Source: Kitasatospora sp. MMS16-BH015
Lineage (GTDB): Bacteria > Actinomycetota > Actinomycetes > Streptomycetales > Streptomycetaceae
NCBI RefSeq assembly: GCF_002943525.1
Contig: NZ_CP025394.1
Span: 8,137,001-8,201,000 of the forward strand
Direction: 5' to 3'
DNA length: 64,000 bases
The notes beneath the pieces are model-generated. The model was not told where the DNA came from and ran no database searches. It worked only from the letters and a program-made list of their open reading frames with translations. This document shows, one piece after another, positions 51,427 to 60,337 of the stretch (the stretch's first letter is position 1; every line of letters starts with the position of its first letter). The position numbers and the translations under genes were made by a program.

Positions 51427-53205
51427 ATGGTCGACTCCGGGGCAAGGAAGCCTCCCTCGGTGATGTTCACCGAGACCCAGGCGAATGAGGCGATGGACCT
51501 CCTCGCCAAGGCGGTGGCCGACGGGTCGCTGCCCGAGCGCGGGGCCGCGCTGGCCGCGGACTACCGGCTGGCGCGGCAGGTGCTGGACCGTGCGAGTGTG
51601 GGCATCGCCGTGTTCGACTCGGCGCTGCGGTACCGCTACGTGAACCAGGCGTTGTCGGTGGTGAACGGGGTGGCGGTGGCCGATCACCTGGGCCGGCGGA
51701 TCGTCGAGATCGTGCCGGGCATCAACGTGGACGAGGCCGAAGGGGCGCTGCGGGAGGTGCTGGCGGACGGACGGCCCCGGTCGATCACGGTCGAGGGTAC
51801 GACGGGTTCGGGCCGCCCCGGTCGGCTGAGGTGGTGGCACAACGCGTACCACCGGGTCGAGGGAGAGGCCGGGGCTGCGGCCGTGGCGGCGATGGTGGTG
51901 GAGATCACCGAGGACCGGCGGATCATGCGCGCACTGCACCGGGCCCGATCCCGGCTCGCGCTCCTCGACCAGGCCGCCACCAGGATCGGCACCACCCTGG
52001 ACGTGCAGAAGACCTGCGAGGAGATGGCCCACCTGCTGGTCCCCGGCCTCGCCGATCTGGTCATCGTCGACATGCTCGACCTGGAGCGGCTGCCCGCCCC
52101 GGCCGGCCCGGTGCGGCTGCGAAGGCTGGCCCTGAGCGCCGTGCCGGCGCTGCGGGAAGTGGGCGCCGTCTTCGGTGCGCAGGGGGCGGTGGTCGAGGCG
52201 CAGCCGTTCTCGGGCGTGTGGCGGTGCCTGGACGAGCAGCGCCCGGTGGTGTCCAACTTCCCCGACGACGGAGAGCTGCGCGGCCTGGCCCGAGGCGCCG
52301 AGCACGTCGGGAGGTTCAGGGAGCTCGGCATGCACTCGGTCTGTTACCTCCCGCTGACGGCCGGTGCGGAAGCCATCGGGGCGGTGCTGTTGGTCCGTGC
52401 GCACGGCACCACGAGTTTCACCGACCGGGACGTCGCACTGGCCGGCGAGCTGGTCGCCCGGGCGGCAGGCGCCATCGGCAACGCCCAGCGCTACACCGAG
52501 CAGCGGGACGCGGCGATGCTGTTGCAGCGCGCGCTGCTGTCCACCCGCACCGTGCCGCACCCGGACGTGGAGTGCGTCGGCCGGTACCTCCCGTCCGGCT
52601 CCGGCGCCGAGGTGGGCGGCGACTGGTTCGACAGCATCGCGCTGCCCGACGGCACCACCATGCTGGTGGTCGGCGACGTGATGGGCCACGGGCTGGACGC
52701 CGCGGCATCCATGGCGGAGTACCGGTCGACGGTGCGGACACTGGCGTTCCAGCAGTTGCCGCCGGAGGAGGTGCTGGGCCAGGCCGATCGCGCGGCGCAG
52801 ATCCTGGAACTGGAACGGATGGCCACCTGTCTGGTGGCCGTGCTCGACCCCCGGGATGGGACGGCCGTGTGCGGATCGGCCGGGCACCTGCCGCCGCTGG
52901 TCGTCACCGGTCGGGGCGAGAACGTCCTGCTCGACCTCCCGGTGGGCGCGCCGTTGGGCGCCGGGGCGGGCCCGTACACGAGCCGGCGGGTGGAGTTGCC
53001 GGCGAATTCGGCTTTCCTGCTCTACACCGACGGTCTGGTGGAGCGGCGTGGGGAGGACATCGAGGACCGCCTGAACGCCCTGGCCGCCCTGCCCCTGGAC
53101 GCTCGCGCCCCGCTGGACCGTCTGCTCGACACGGTGCTCTCGCGACTGGCGACCGAGGACGTCGAGGACGACGTGGCCCTATTGGTCGCGCGGGGCCGGC
53201 GGTGA
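51427..53205 (+). CDS. PAS-GAF-SpoIIE PP2C-type phosphatase
   Basis: 592 aa from ATG 51427; the strong AGGAGGAG is 23 nt upstream, and GTG 51460 with AGGAAG nine nucleotides before it is an alternative start. A PAS-like domain (about 50-170: RASVGIAVFDSALRYRYVNQALS) leads to a GAF domain (about 180-345: LDQAATRIGTTLDVQKTCEEMA, SVCYLPLTAGAEAIGAVLLVRA) and a SpoIIE phosphatase domain (about 375-590: GSGAEVGGDWFDSIALPDGTTMLVVGDVMGHG, GTAVCGSAGHLPPL, FLLYTDGLVERRGEDI, EDVEDDVALLVARG). The metal-binding Asp residues (GGDWFD, GDVMGHG, TDGL, DDVALL) are kept. Such proteins typically dephosphorylate anti-sigma antagonists; the partner is not in the window. A second phosphatase follows. Confidence 0.9.
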   Translation: MVDSGARKPPSVMFTETQANEAMDLLAKAVADGSLPERGAALAADYRLARQVLDRASVGIAVFDSALRYRYVNQALSVVNGVAVADHLGRRIVEIVPGINVDEAEGALREVLADGRPRSITVEGTTGSGRPGRLRWWHNAYHRVEGEAGAAAVAAMVVEITEDRRIMRALHRARSRLALLDQAATRIGTTLDVQKTCEEMAHLLVPGLADLVIVDMLDLERLPAPAGPVRLRRLALSAVPALREVGAVFGAQGAVVEAQPFSGVWRCLDEQRPVVSNFPDDGELRGLARGAEHVGRFRELGMHSVCYLPLTAGAEAIGAVLLVRAHGTTSFTDRDVALAGELVARAAGAIGNAQRYTEQRDAAMLLQRALLSTRTVPHPDVECVGRYLPSGSGAEVGGDWFDSIALPDGTTMLVVGDVMGHGLDAAASMAEYRSTVRTLAFQQLPPEEVLGQADRAAQILELERMATCLVAVLDPRDGTAVCGSAGHLPPLVVTGRGENVLLDLPVGAPLGAGAGPYTSRRVELPANSAFLLYTDGLVERRGEDIEDRLNALAALPLDARAPLDRLLDTVLSRLATEDVEDDVALLVARGRR

Positions 53206-53320
53206 CCGGATCCGCTCTCGATCACCCGGTGAGCGCGCCCGGCTCGCGGAACGGGCGGGACCCGTGAGACCAATGGGGCATGGACGGAGAAGACCCCTCC
53301 AGCCGGTGTGAGGCTGCTGC

Positions 53321-54433
53321 GTGAGCGGGGCCGCGTCGCGCCTCGGGCCCGTGCTGCGGGCGGTGTGGCCGCTGAGGGTGCCGCTGCTGATCCTGCTCGT
53401 GATCACCGCGGTAGACCTGGCGACCGGACAGGACACGATCTTCTACCCCTTCCTGATCCTCTGCCCGGCCCTGGCCACGCTCTCCGCCACTCCCCGGGGC
53501 GTGATCGTGCTCGGCGCGCTCTGCCTGCCCGCCCGCTACCTGCTCTCGCGGTACGACCACGACGAAGAGCCGATGACCTCCACGGTCTTCGTGATCAACA
53601 CCGTGGTGTTCGTGGCGGCGATCGGGCTCTGTGCGTACCAGGCCGCAGTGCGGATCCGGCGCGAGAACACCCTCGCGGACGTGACCTCGGTCGCCCTCGC
53701 GGCGCAGGAGGCCCTGTTGCCCGCCCTGCCGCAGACGGTGGGTGCCGTGCGGATCAGCATGCGGTACTTCGCTGCGGCGGCCGAGGCGCGGATCGGCGGC
53801 GACCTGTACGCGGCGATGGACACCGAGTTCGGCACCCGCGTCCTCATCGGGGACGTTTGCGGCAAGGGGCTGGGTGCCGTCCGCACCGCCTCGATCGTCC
53901 TCGGCGCCTTCCGGGAGGCGGCTCTGGACCACAAGGGCCTGGACGCGGTGGCCCGGCAGGCCGACGCCAGCGTCGCCCGGTTCAGCGACACCGGGGACTT
54001 CGTCACGGCGCTGCTGGTCGAGGTCCACCCCACTCACCTGAACCTTCTGCACCGCGGCCATGTCGCGCCGATCGTGGTCGGGCCCTCCGGTGTCCGGGAT
54101 CTCGACCCGCCCGCTCCGGGCCTGCCGCTGGGTCTGGGCCACCTCGCCGGCGAGGCGGAGGGTCACTGGACGGTCACGTTCGACCAGGGGGAGGTGCTCG
54201 TGCTGGTCACCGACGGCGTGCTGGAGGCCCGGGACGCGCGGGGGGAGTTCTACCCCCTGCACGACCGGCTCGACGTCCTCATGCGACGCTCGGCCTCCGG
54301 GCGGCCCTGGAGCCAGGCCGAGCTGGACCGCGCCGCCGACCGGATCGGCGCCGACCTGCTCGGCCACGGCCATGGCAAGGGACGGGAGGACGATGCCGTC
54401 GTGCTGCTGGTCACCCGCTACCTGCCGGACTGA
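53321..54433 (+). CDS. Membrane-bound SpoIIE PP2C-type phosphatase
   Basis: 370 aa, GTG 53321 with GAGG eight nucleotides upstream. Two to three N-terminal helices (about 15-35, 42-65, 85-110) are followed by a SpoIIE-type phosphatase domain: ARIGGDLYAAMDTEFGTRVLIGDVCGKGLGAV, LLHRGHVAPIVV, LVLVTDGVLEARDARGEFYPL, GREDDAVVLLVTRYLP. Metal-binding Asp residues are conserved. It lies 115 nt after the PAS-GAF phosphatase on the same strand. In streptomycetes such pairs act on stress or developmental sigma-factor switches; no anti-sigma or STAS gene adjoins this pair. Confidence 0.88.
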   Translation: MSGAASRLGPVLRAVWPLRVPLLILLVITAVDLATGQDTIFYPFLILCPALATLSATPRGVIVLGALCLPARYLLSRYDHDEEPMTSTVFVINTVVFVAAIGLCAYQAAVRIRRENTLADVTSVALAAQEALLPALPQTVGAVRISMRYFAAAAEARIGGDLYAAMDTEFGTRVLIGDVCGKGLGAVRTASIVLGAFREAALDHKGLDAVARQADASVARFSDTGDFVTALLVEVHPTHLNLLHRGHVAPIVVGPSGVRDLDPPAPGLPLGLGHLAGEAEGHWTVTFDQGEVLVLVTDGVLEARDARGEFYPLHDRLDVLMRRSASGRPWSQAELDRAADRIGADLLGHGHGKGREDDAVVLLVTRYLPD

Positions 54434-54454
54434 GGGGGAGGTCCGTCGCCCGGG

Positions 54455-55018
54455 TCACCGAACCTGGTGACGGGGGGTCAGGAGGACCTGTGGACCCGGG
54501 GGGACGGCGGCCGGCAGGACGGCCATCTCCTCGAAGAGGAGGACCAGGGCCGCGCGATGGTGCCAGGGCGGCAGCTCCGGCCAGCTCCGGGGCGGTTGCC
54601 ACCAGCCGACCGGGGGGAGCAGAGCGAGGGTGCTCAGTCGGCGGGCCTGGCGATCGGTCTCGGCTTCCTCGACTGCCGGCTGATGCTCCGGGCTCTCCAT
54701 GGCCCAGAAGTCGAGGGTGGCGCGGTGCGCGTCCAACACCGCCTGGGTCGTGGCGAGCAGCCCGTGGCGGGCGGCGTAGAGCTCCTCGGCCGCCGCCAGC
54801 ACGTGGCGGTTCACGACCGGGGCCGCCACCCGCACGGCGCCGCACCCCGGCGGGCCGTCGGTGGCCTCCGTCCGGCAGATGTACTCCGCCGCCGTGCCGG
54901 GCGGGTGCGGTGCTCCGGTCAGGAAATTGCCGCACGCACCGCAGATCGCGAGGCCTCCTAGCAGGGCGAGCGCTTCGCAGCGCGCCGTTGTGCAGGGGGA
55001 GGCGTCTGGGCAGGACAT
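54455..55018 (-). CDS. Zinc-ribbon protein derived from a serine recombinase
   Basis: 187 aa from ATG 55018 with GAGGAG five nucleotides upstream. Residues about 15-75 hold a zinc-ribbon as in large serine recombinases (LALLGGLAICGACGNFL...YICRTE...GPPGCGAVRV) with cysteine pairs in CGAC and further Cys in ICRT and GCG. A helical region and a segment like HHRAALVLLFEEMAVLP, comparable to the recombinase end, follow. The catalytic and DNA-recombinase domains are absent. It is convergent with the second phosphatase (21 nt) and divergent from the glycine-rich protein gene. It may be a remnant, but has a good ribosome site. Confidence 0.7.
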   Translation of the reverse strand: MSCPDASPCTTARCEALALLGGLAICGACGNFLTGAPHPPGTAAEYICRTEATDGPPGCGAVRVAAPVVNRHVLAAAEELYAARHGLLATTQAVLDAHRATLDFWAMESPEHQPAVEEAETDRQARRLSTLALLPPVGWWQPPRSWPELPPWHHRAALVLLFEEMAVLPAAVPPGPQVLLTPRHQVR

Positions 55019-55163
55019 GGGACTCCTCGTCGGGCGCCGGGCGGGTCCAGCCCGGGTACCCCGAGGGAACCACAGCCCGGCGGCCCCAGCCGAGTTGCGG
55101 CCGTTCTCACAGCGTGACATTTCTGTATGCAGATCATGTACGTTCTGTGATGAAGGAGTTTCC

Positions 55164-56840
55164 GTGACAGTTGTCCGTCCCGCCCGCAGCCGTCGCTCGG
55201 CCGCCGTGGCTGCCGCCGTCCTCGTCGCCTCCGGCCTGCCGCTGGCACTGACGGTGGGTGAGGCCCGCGCCGCCGACGCCGGGTGCACCACCTCGGGCAC
55301 CACCATCGAGTGCCCCAACGGCATCCCCATCGGTGCCACCCTGGACGCCAGTGCCGCCACGACGGTCACCATCACCGGATCGGTCCTCGGCCGCCTGGTC
55401 AGCACGTCCGCAGGAGTGCAGACCATCACGGTCAAGGCCGCCGCCGGCCCCGGCATCGGCGCTGCCGACAGTGCGGGCAACGGCACCGTCAGTCTCCACG
55501 GCAGCGACATCAGCCTCGACGTGACGGGTGGGACGGGTCGTAGCGGCAGTGACGGCAATCTCGACATCACCGGCAGCAAGGTCAGCCTGACGGGTGGTCC
55601 GAGCGCTCAGGGCGGGAGCGGCGCCAAGGCCGGCGACGGCAACCACGGCACGATCACCGGCTCCGGCCGGGTCACCCTCACGGGTGGGGCGGGCACGGCC
55701 GGTGGCACCGGCAGCGACGGCTCGGGGCTGCTCGACCAGAACGGCCATGCCGGTGGGGTCGGTGGCTTCGGCGGGGCCGGCAACAGCGGGCAGGTCACGG
55801 CCGACTCCGTCCTCGCGACCGGTGGGAGCGGTGGTACGGGTGGCGATGGGGGCCACTACTACAAGATCAAAGGTCTGCTGAAGTTCGAGTTCGGCAACGG
55901 TGGTGCCGGGGGTGCAGGCGGCGACGGCGGGGCCGGGAACGGTGGGCAGCTCACCGCCACCAGCGTCACCTCGACCGGCGGGGCCGGCGGCACCGGGGGC
56001 TTCGCCGGGACCGGCAACTACGGCGGGCGGGGCGGCACGGGCGGCGGGGGCGGGGCGGGCAACACCGGGTCGGTCACCGTCAGTACCGGTGCGGTCGCCC
56101 TCACCGGCGGCGCCGGTGGGAGCGCCGGGGCGGGGAACGAGGGTGGCACCCGAGGCGGGGACGGCGGGAGCGGTGGCGTCGGCGGAGCGGGCAACAGCGG
56201 GAAGGTGACGGCCGAGCAGACCTCCGCCACCGCCAGCGGCGGCAACGGCGGCCCCGGCGGGCTCGGCGGTAGCGGCAACTACTACACCCCGACCCCGGGC
56301 GGTCCCGGCGGCGGGGGTGGTGCCGGTGGCAGCGGCAATCTGGCGGGCGGCACCGTCGCGGCCGCGGTCGCCGGCGCCGGCGGGGGCAGCGGGGGCAACG
56401 GCGGGGCCGGCGGGAAGGGCTCGGGTTCGACCGGGACCGCCCGGGGCGGCTCCGGTGGCATCGGCGGCCCCGGGAACGGCGGCACCGTGACGGGGACCGC
56501 CGATGTCGAGAACGCCCTCACCGTCGCGGGCGGCGTCGGCGGCCGGGCCGCCGACGGATTCTCCACCGCCGACGGGGGTGCGGCCAACGGCTCTTCGGGC
56601 ACGGTGACCTCCGGCGCCATCAACAGCCGTAACTCCTCCCAGGTCAACCGCATCGTGTCCAACGGTGACAACAACGGCCTGCTCCAGGCCGGCCACGGCT
56701 ACGCGCCGGTCGCCAACACCATCACGGTCAACGGGAACAACACCAGCGCCCGTGGCCGGGGCATCAACGGAGGGCCCGACTTCGCCATCTGCGAGGTAAC
56801 GGGAACTCAGGGCAACAAGACCAACTGCCTGGCTCCATGA
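55164..56840 (+). CDS. Secreted PGRS-like glycine-rich repeat protein
   Basis: 558 aa, GTG 55164 with GAAGGAG five nucleotides upstream. Signal peptide to about residue 36. A short beta-rich lead (VTITGSVLGRLVSTSAGVQTITVKA) precedes about 350 residues of GG-rich repeats (GGAGG.GG, GAGNSG.VTA, TGGAGGTGG) resembling mycobacterial PE-PGRS proteins in texture; no PE domain is present. Motif blocks such as AGN(S/G)G(Q/K)(V/L)TA recur at intervals of about 40-60 residues. The C-terminal part is Ser/Asn-rich and ends NKTNCLAP with two Cys. No anchor is present. It could form a beta-solenoid-like extracellular protein. A hairpin follows at 56885. Confidence 0.78.
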   Translation: MTVVRPARSRRSAAVAAAVLVASGLPLALTVGEARAADAGCTTSGTTIECPNGIPIGATLDASAATTVTITGSVLGRLVSTSAGVQTITVKAAAGPGIGAADSAGNGTVSLHGSDISLDVTGGTGRSGSDGNLDITGSKVSLTGGPSAQGGSGAKAGDGNHGTITGSGRVTLTGGAGTAGGTGSDGSGLLDQNGHAGGVGGFGGAGNSGQVTADSVLATGGSGGTGGDGGHYYKIKGLLKFEFGNGGAGGAGGDGGAGNGGQLTATSVTSTGGAGGTGGFAGTGNYGGRGGTGGGGGAGNTGSVTVSTGAVALTGGAGGSAGAGNEGGTRGGDGGSGGVGGAGNSGKVTAEQTSATASGGNGGPGGLGGSGNYYTPTPGGPGGGGGAGGSGNLAGGTVAAAVAGAGGGSGGNGGAGGKGSGSTGTARGGSGGIGGPGNGGTVTGTADVENALTVAGGVGGRAADGFSTADGGAANGSSGTVTSGAINSRNSSQVNRIVSNGDNNGLLQAGHGYAPVANTITVNGNNTSARGRGINGGPDFAICEVTGTQGNKTNCLAP

Positions 56841-56884
56841 GGCTCGTACCCTCCGGTGCGGCGTGAGCCCTGCCTCCCGCCGCC

Positions 56885-56917
56885 GGCGCAGCAGCCGTAC
56901 ACCACGGGTGCTGCGCC
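56885..56917 (+). terminator. Hairpin after the glycine-rich protein gene
   Basis: GGCGCAGCA pairs with TGCTGCGCC, and the stem continues with CCGT/ACGG after one mismatch. It begins 44 nt after the stop codon. Confidence 0.7.
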
Positions 56918-56978
56918 GTTCAGGGGCCACCACGGTCCGGAAGCGCTGCCGGGCCACCGTCCGTTCGTTGAGCCAGAC

Positions 56979-57461
56979 ATGACGATCCACTCGTTCCCTA
57001 CCGCGACCGCCGGCGGCCACGTCCTCGGACCGAGCGCAGCCATCGACCTCGCCCTGGCTGTCCTCGACCAGGACGGCCCCGCAGCCGCTGCCGTCATCCG
57101 CCGACTGCGCGCCACCGCCCAACCCGACCGCCAGGCCCACCAGTGCGAACAGCGGCTGAACCAGATGCTCGCCACCGCACTGGGCAGAGCCGGCGTCCGC
57201 CCGGCCGACGTCGAGGGCACCATGCCCACGGACCCCCTGGCCGACTGCACCGCGCTACTCCTGGACCTCATTCAGTACCCCGTCGAGACCGAGTACGCGG
57301 TCGCCGCCCTCGTCCACGGCGACCTCGGTCCGCTGCGCCGCCTCCACGGCACGCCCGGTCTCCTCGCCCGGGCGGTCACGGCGGTCGGTCTCGGCCTGGT
57401 CGTCCAGTCGCCGACCCGGTTGCGCCGCAGACTGATCGCCGAACGTTCCTTCCTCGGCTGA
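56979..57461 (+). CDS. Hypothetical helical protein
   Basis: 160 aa from ATG 56979; the open frame extends to 56856 but without a ribosome site, and the site here is weak. The sequence is soluble, Ala/Leu-rich and helical (PSAAIDLALAVLDQDGPAAAAVIRRLRATAQ, NQMLATALGRAGVRPADVEGT, DCTALLLDLIQYP, DLGPLRRLHGTPGLLARAV). It is convergent with the response regulator gene (20 nt apart). No family was recognised. Confidence 0.55.
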   Translation: MTIHSFPTATAGGHVLGPSAAIDLALAVLDQDGPAAAAVIRRLRATAQPDRQAHQCEQRLNQMLATALGRAGVRPADVEGTMPTDPLADCTALLLDLIQYPVETEYAVAALVHGDLGPLRRLHGTPGLLARAVTAVGLGLVVQSPTRLRRRLIAERSFLG

Positions 57462-57481
57462 CGCGGCCTCGGTCGGTCGGC

Positions 57482-58207
57482 TCAGCGCGGGGTCAGACCC
57501 GCCTGCGCGGCCAGCAGCGCGGCCTTGACCCGGCTGTCCGAACCGGTGCGCTCCAGCACCGTGTCCACCAGTTCCTTCACGGTGTCCGGGCCCGCGCCCA
57601 GGCGGAGGCAGATCTCCAGGTTGGGCATGCCCTCGCCGAGCATCGCCAGCACCTGCCGCTCGCGCTCGTCCAGCGCGGCCACCCGCTGCTCGGGGGAGAG
57701 CGGGCCCGGCGCGGCCGCCGCGGCGGCGGGTTCGGTGGCGGCCAGCATGCGCTTGACGACCATGCCGGTGACGGCGGGGGAGAGGACGGCGTCACCGGCC
57801 GCCGCCGCCCGGATCGCGGTGATGATCTCCTGCGGGCTGTCGTCCTTGAGGAGGAAGCCGGTGGCGCCCGATGCCAGGGCCCGGGTGACGTTGGCCTCGT
57901 CGCCGAAGGTGGTCAGCATGACCACCGCCAGGTGCGGGTCCAGCGCCAGCAGCGGGCCGATGGCGGCCAGGCCGTCCAGGACCGGCATCCGGATGTCCAC
58001 CAGTGCCACGTCCACTTCGGTGCGCGCGGCGAGTTCGAGGGCCTCGGCCCCATCCGCGGCCTCCGCCACCACCTCCACGCCCTCGGCCTGCCGCAGGATC
58101 AGCCGCACGCCCGCGCGGATGCTCTCCTCGTCGTCGGCCAACAGGACCCGGATGGGTGGCGCGGTAGGGCCGGACTCGACCGGAACACCCTCTTCGTCAG
58201 CGGTCAC
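57482..58207 (-). CDS. NarL/FixJ-type response regulator
   Basis: 241 aa, GTG 58207 with GGAGG upstream. Receiver domain with phosphoacceptor Asp71 in VALVDIRMP, acidic pocket DDEE (25-28), Thr in MLTTFGD and Lys in LLKDD. A linker of alanines (about 158-165) leads to an HTH of LuxR type (LDERERQVLAMLGEGMPNLEICLRLGAGPDTVKELVDTVLERTG), somewhat atypical in the recognition helix. It is the second gene of a pair with the sensor kinase (27 nt apart). Targets are not known. Confidence 0.9.
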   Translation of the reverse strand: MTADEEGVPVESGPTAPPIRVLLADDEESIRAGVRLILRQAEGVEVVAEAADGAEALELAARTEVDVALVDIRMPVLDGLAAIGPLLALDPHLAVVMLTTFGDEANVTRALASGATGFLLKDDSPQEIITAIRAAAAGDAVLSPAVTGMVVKRMLAATEPAAAAAAPGPLSPEQRVAALDERERQVLAMLGEGMPNLEICLRLGAGPDTVKELVDTVLERTGSDSRVKAALLAAQAGLTPR

Positions 58208-58234
58208 GGTGCCTCCGGGCGTTGCCGCGGCTCC

Positions 58235-59923
58235 TCAACGGGCCAGCGGAGTGGTGAAGTCGGCGATGTCCGTCAGGGAGTCGCCGTCGAAGCAGTACCG
58301 GGTAATCATCAGCCGGTCCTGCGCATCGGTCGTGGAGGTGTAGGGGTACACGCAGTGGGTTGACTCGGTTGGTCGAGCGGGCTCCCTGCCCTCCGCCGCC
58401 GAGCGGACCGCAGGGCTGTCCGGGCCCACCACCGCGACGAGCGCGTTCGTCGACATGCCCAGGTGAACCACCCGCTGGGGTGGCGGCCCGGCGTAGATCT
58501 CGCTGTGCTGCAGCACCGTCAGCCCCGCCAGCAGCGTGGCCCCGAGCCCGGCGAGCCCCAGGAGCGCCGACACCCCGACGGCCAGCCGGCTGCGGGCCGC
58601 CTCCACACCGGCCGGCAGTCCGGCGTCCGCCGGAGCCAGGCGGACGGCGAGATCCTCGCCCGCCTGCCCGCCCGAGGCCACGGGACCGCCGGGGCCGGGA
58701 GCTGTCGGGATCTTTGCCAGCACCCGGTACCCGCCGTCGGCCGTCGGCCCTGCGGCGAACCTCCCGTCGAGCAGGGAGATCCGTTCGCCCAGCCCGGCCA
58801 GGCCGCGTCCGGTGCCCAGGCCGGTGGTCGCTGCGGGCGGGGTCGGCGGCGGCCCGTTGCACACCTCCACCAAGACCGAGGCCTCGCCGACCCGTACGGC
58901 CACCGCGACCTCGGTCAGCGCTGCGTACCGGTGCACGTTGGTCAGGGCCTCGCGCACGACCCGGTTGACCGCGCGTCGTACGGAGGGCTGCACCCCGCTC
59001 AGGTCGCCGCCCTCCCAGGCGAGCCGGACGCCGACCCCCGCTGCCCGCGACTCCTGGACCAGCGCTTCGATGTCGGGACGGGTACCGGTGGCGTCGGTGA
59101 GCACGTCGGTACCGGTGTCACGGCGCAACGGGCCCAGGACGCCGAGGACTTGCCGCAGCTCCTCCATGGCGTCCCGGCCCGCGCGGCGCACTTGGCCGGC
59201 CTCCTCGGCCAGGTCCGGCGCGGCGGAGGTGAGCGCCAGCTCCAGGCCGCCCGCGTGCAGCGCGATCAGGCTGAGCCGGTGACCGACCAGGTCGTGCATC
59301 TCGGCCGCGATCCGCGAACGCTCCGCCGTCCGTGATTCGCTCTCCACCGACTGCCGGGCTTGCTCGGCCACGGCGGTCCGTTCCCGCAGGGCGCGTACCA
59401 GCCGGTCCTGCTGCCCGGCCACCGTGCCGACCAGCCCGGGGACGACCACCCCGACAAGCGAGACCAGGAGCCCGACCTGCACGGCGTACTGCCACCGGCC
59501 ACCCTGCCAGCCCTCCCGGTAGGCCACACTGACGGCGACCGGCAGCAGCGCGCAGCCGAGCACCGCGAGGTCGCGGGCCCGGGGGCGCTCGCCGCGGCGC
59601 GCGGTGCCGAAGGCGATCAGTGCACAGAGCATCGCCAGCGCGGGCGTGAGCCCGAGCAGCAGCGACATGCCCGCCAGTGCCGTCTTCGGGTACCAGTGCC
59701 TGGCGGCCACCAGCCCCAGCGCGGTGAGCGTCAGCCCGGTGATCCACTGGTGGCTGAGAGTGCCACGGAACCCCGAGCTGCTCAGCACCGAGAAGGTGAC
59801 CAGCACGACCAGACCGGCCGACACCACTTCGGCCAGCAGCAGTGGTGCGGACGCCTTACGACTGCGAGTGCCTGCCGCGCGTTCAGGCGGAGGGGTGACG
59901 GGAAGAGCGGAGCCGACGCGCAT
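58235..59923 (-). CDS. Sensor histidine kinase with C-terminal membrane and outer domain
   Basis: 562 aa from ATG 59923 (the frame continues upstream but the membrane region starts here). N-terminal membrane helices (about 30-170), a coiled segment, then the HisKA_3 motif AAEMHDLVGHRLSL with His210, an N-box like RVVREALTNVHRY and G-box GTGRGLAGLGERISLL. After the ATPase domain comes an additional hydrophobic helix (about 447-470) and an outer domain of about 90 residues with two cysteines (Cys524, Cys544). That C-terminal module is unusual for this kinase class and could sense an extracellular cue. It precedes its response regulator in one unit. Confidence 0.87.
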   Translation of the reverse strand: MRVGSALPVTPPPERAAGTRSRKASAPLLLAEVVSAGLVVLVTFSVLSSSGFRGTLSHQWITGLTLTALGLVAARHWYPKTALAGMSLLLGLTPALAMLCALIAFGTARRGERPRARDLAVLGCALLPVAVSVAYREGWQGGRWQYAVQVGLLVSLVGVVVPGLVGTVAGQQDRLVRALRERTAVAEQARQSVESESRTAERSRIAAEMHDLVGHRLSLIALHAGGLELALTSAAPDLAEEAGQVRRAGRDAMEELRQVLGVLGPLRRDTGTDVLTDATGTRPDIEALVQESRAAGVGVRLAWEGGDLSGVQPSVRRAVNRVVREALTNVHRYAALTEVAVAVRVGEASVLVEVCNGPPPTPPAATTGLGTGRGLAGLGERISLLDGRFAAGPTADGGYRVLAKIPTAPGPGGPVASGGQAGEDLAVRLAPADAGLPAGVEAARSRLAVGVSALLGLAGLGATLLAGLTVLQHSEIYAGPPPQRVVHLGMSTNALVAVVGPDSPAVRSAAEGREPARPTESTHCVYPYTSTTDAQDRLMITRYCFDGDSLTDIADFTTPLAR

Positions 59924-60337
59924 GCTGCCGATTGTCGCCCTGGGCCGAGCCGACACCGGTGGACCTCGCCGCCCTTGGACCGGGAACCCAGCCGATGGCC
60001 TACGTCGCACAGGGGCCGGCCCGAGTGCCATGCGGGTCCTGGCGCATGCAGGGTGGGCCGGGGGAACGAAGGCTCGGGGTCGCTCCCGCTGCCGGCGGCG
60101 TTGACCCTGGCAGCCGTCACCGTGCGCTCCTCGGCCGCCCCGGACCCGGCGGCCGCCGCGCACCGCACTCCGACCGGGACATCCGCAGCGGACACCGGGG
60201 CGGGCGTACCCGGTCGACCGACCGCGCGTGCTGCGCTCGGCGGACGTCGCCTGGAGATCTCGCAGCGGTCCGGTCGCAACTGTGCGATCCGGCGCGGGTC
60301 GTGCAGAAGAGCCCGGAGACCATGCTGCTGAAGGGGG
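59924..60337. other. Gap upstream of the sensor kinase, probably contains decayed sequence
   Basis: 414 bases between the kinase start and a degraded LAxTG gene. In the plus frame a signal-peptide-like stretch (LPLPAALTLAAVTV, near 60090-60140) is followed by a stop codon at 60329, in frame with the LAxTG sorting signal further on. This suggests a single decayed surface-protein gene of about 500 bases. No intact gene was seen. Confidence 0.4.
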
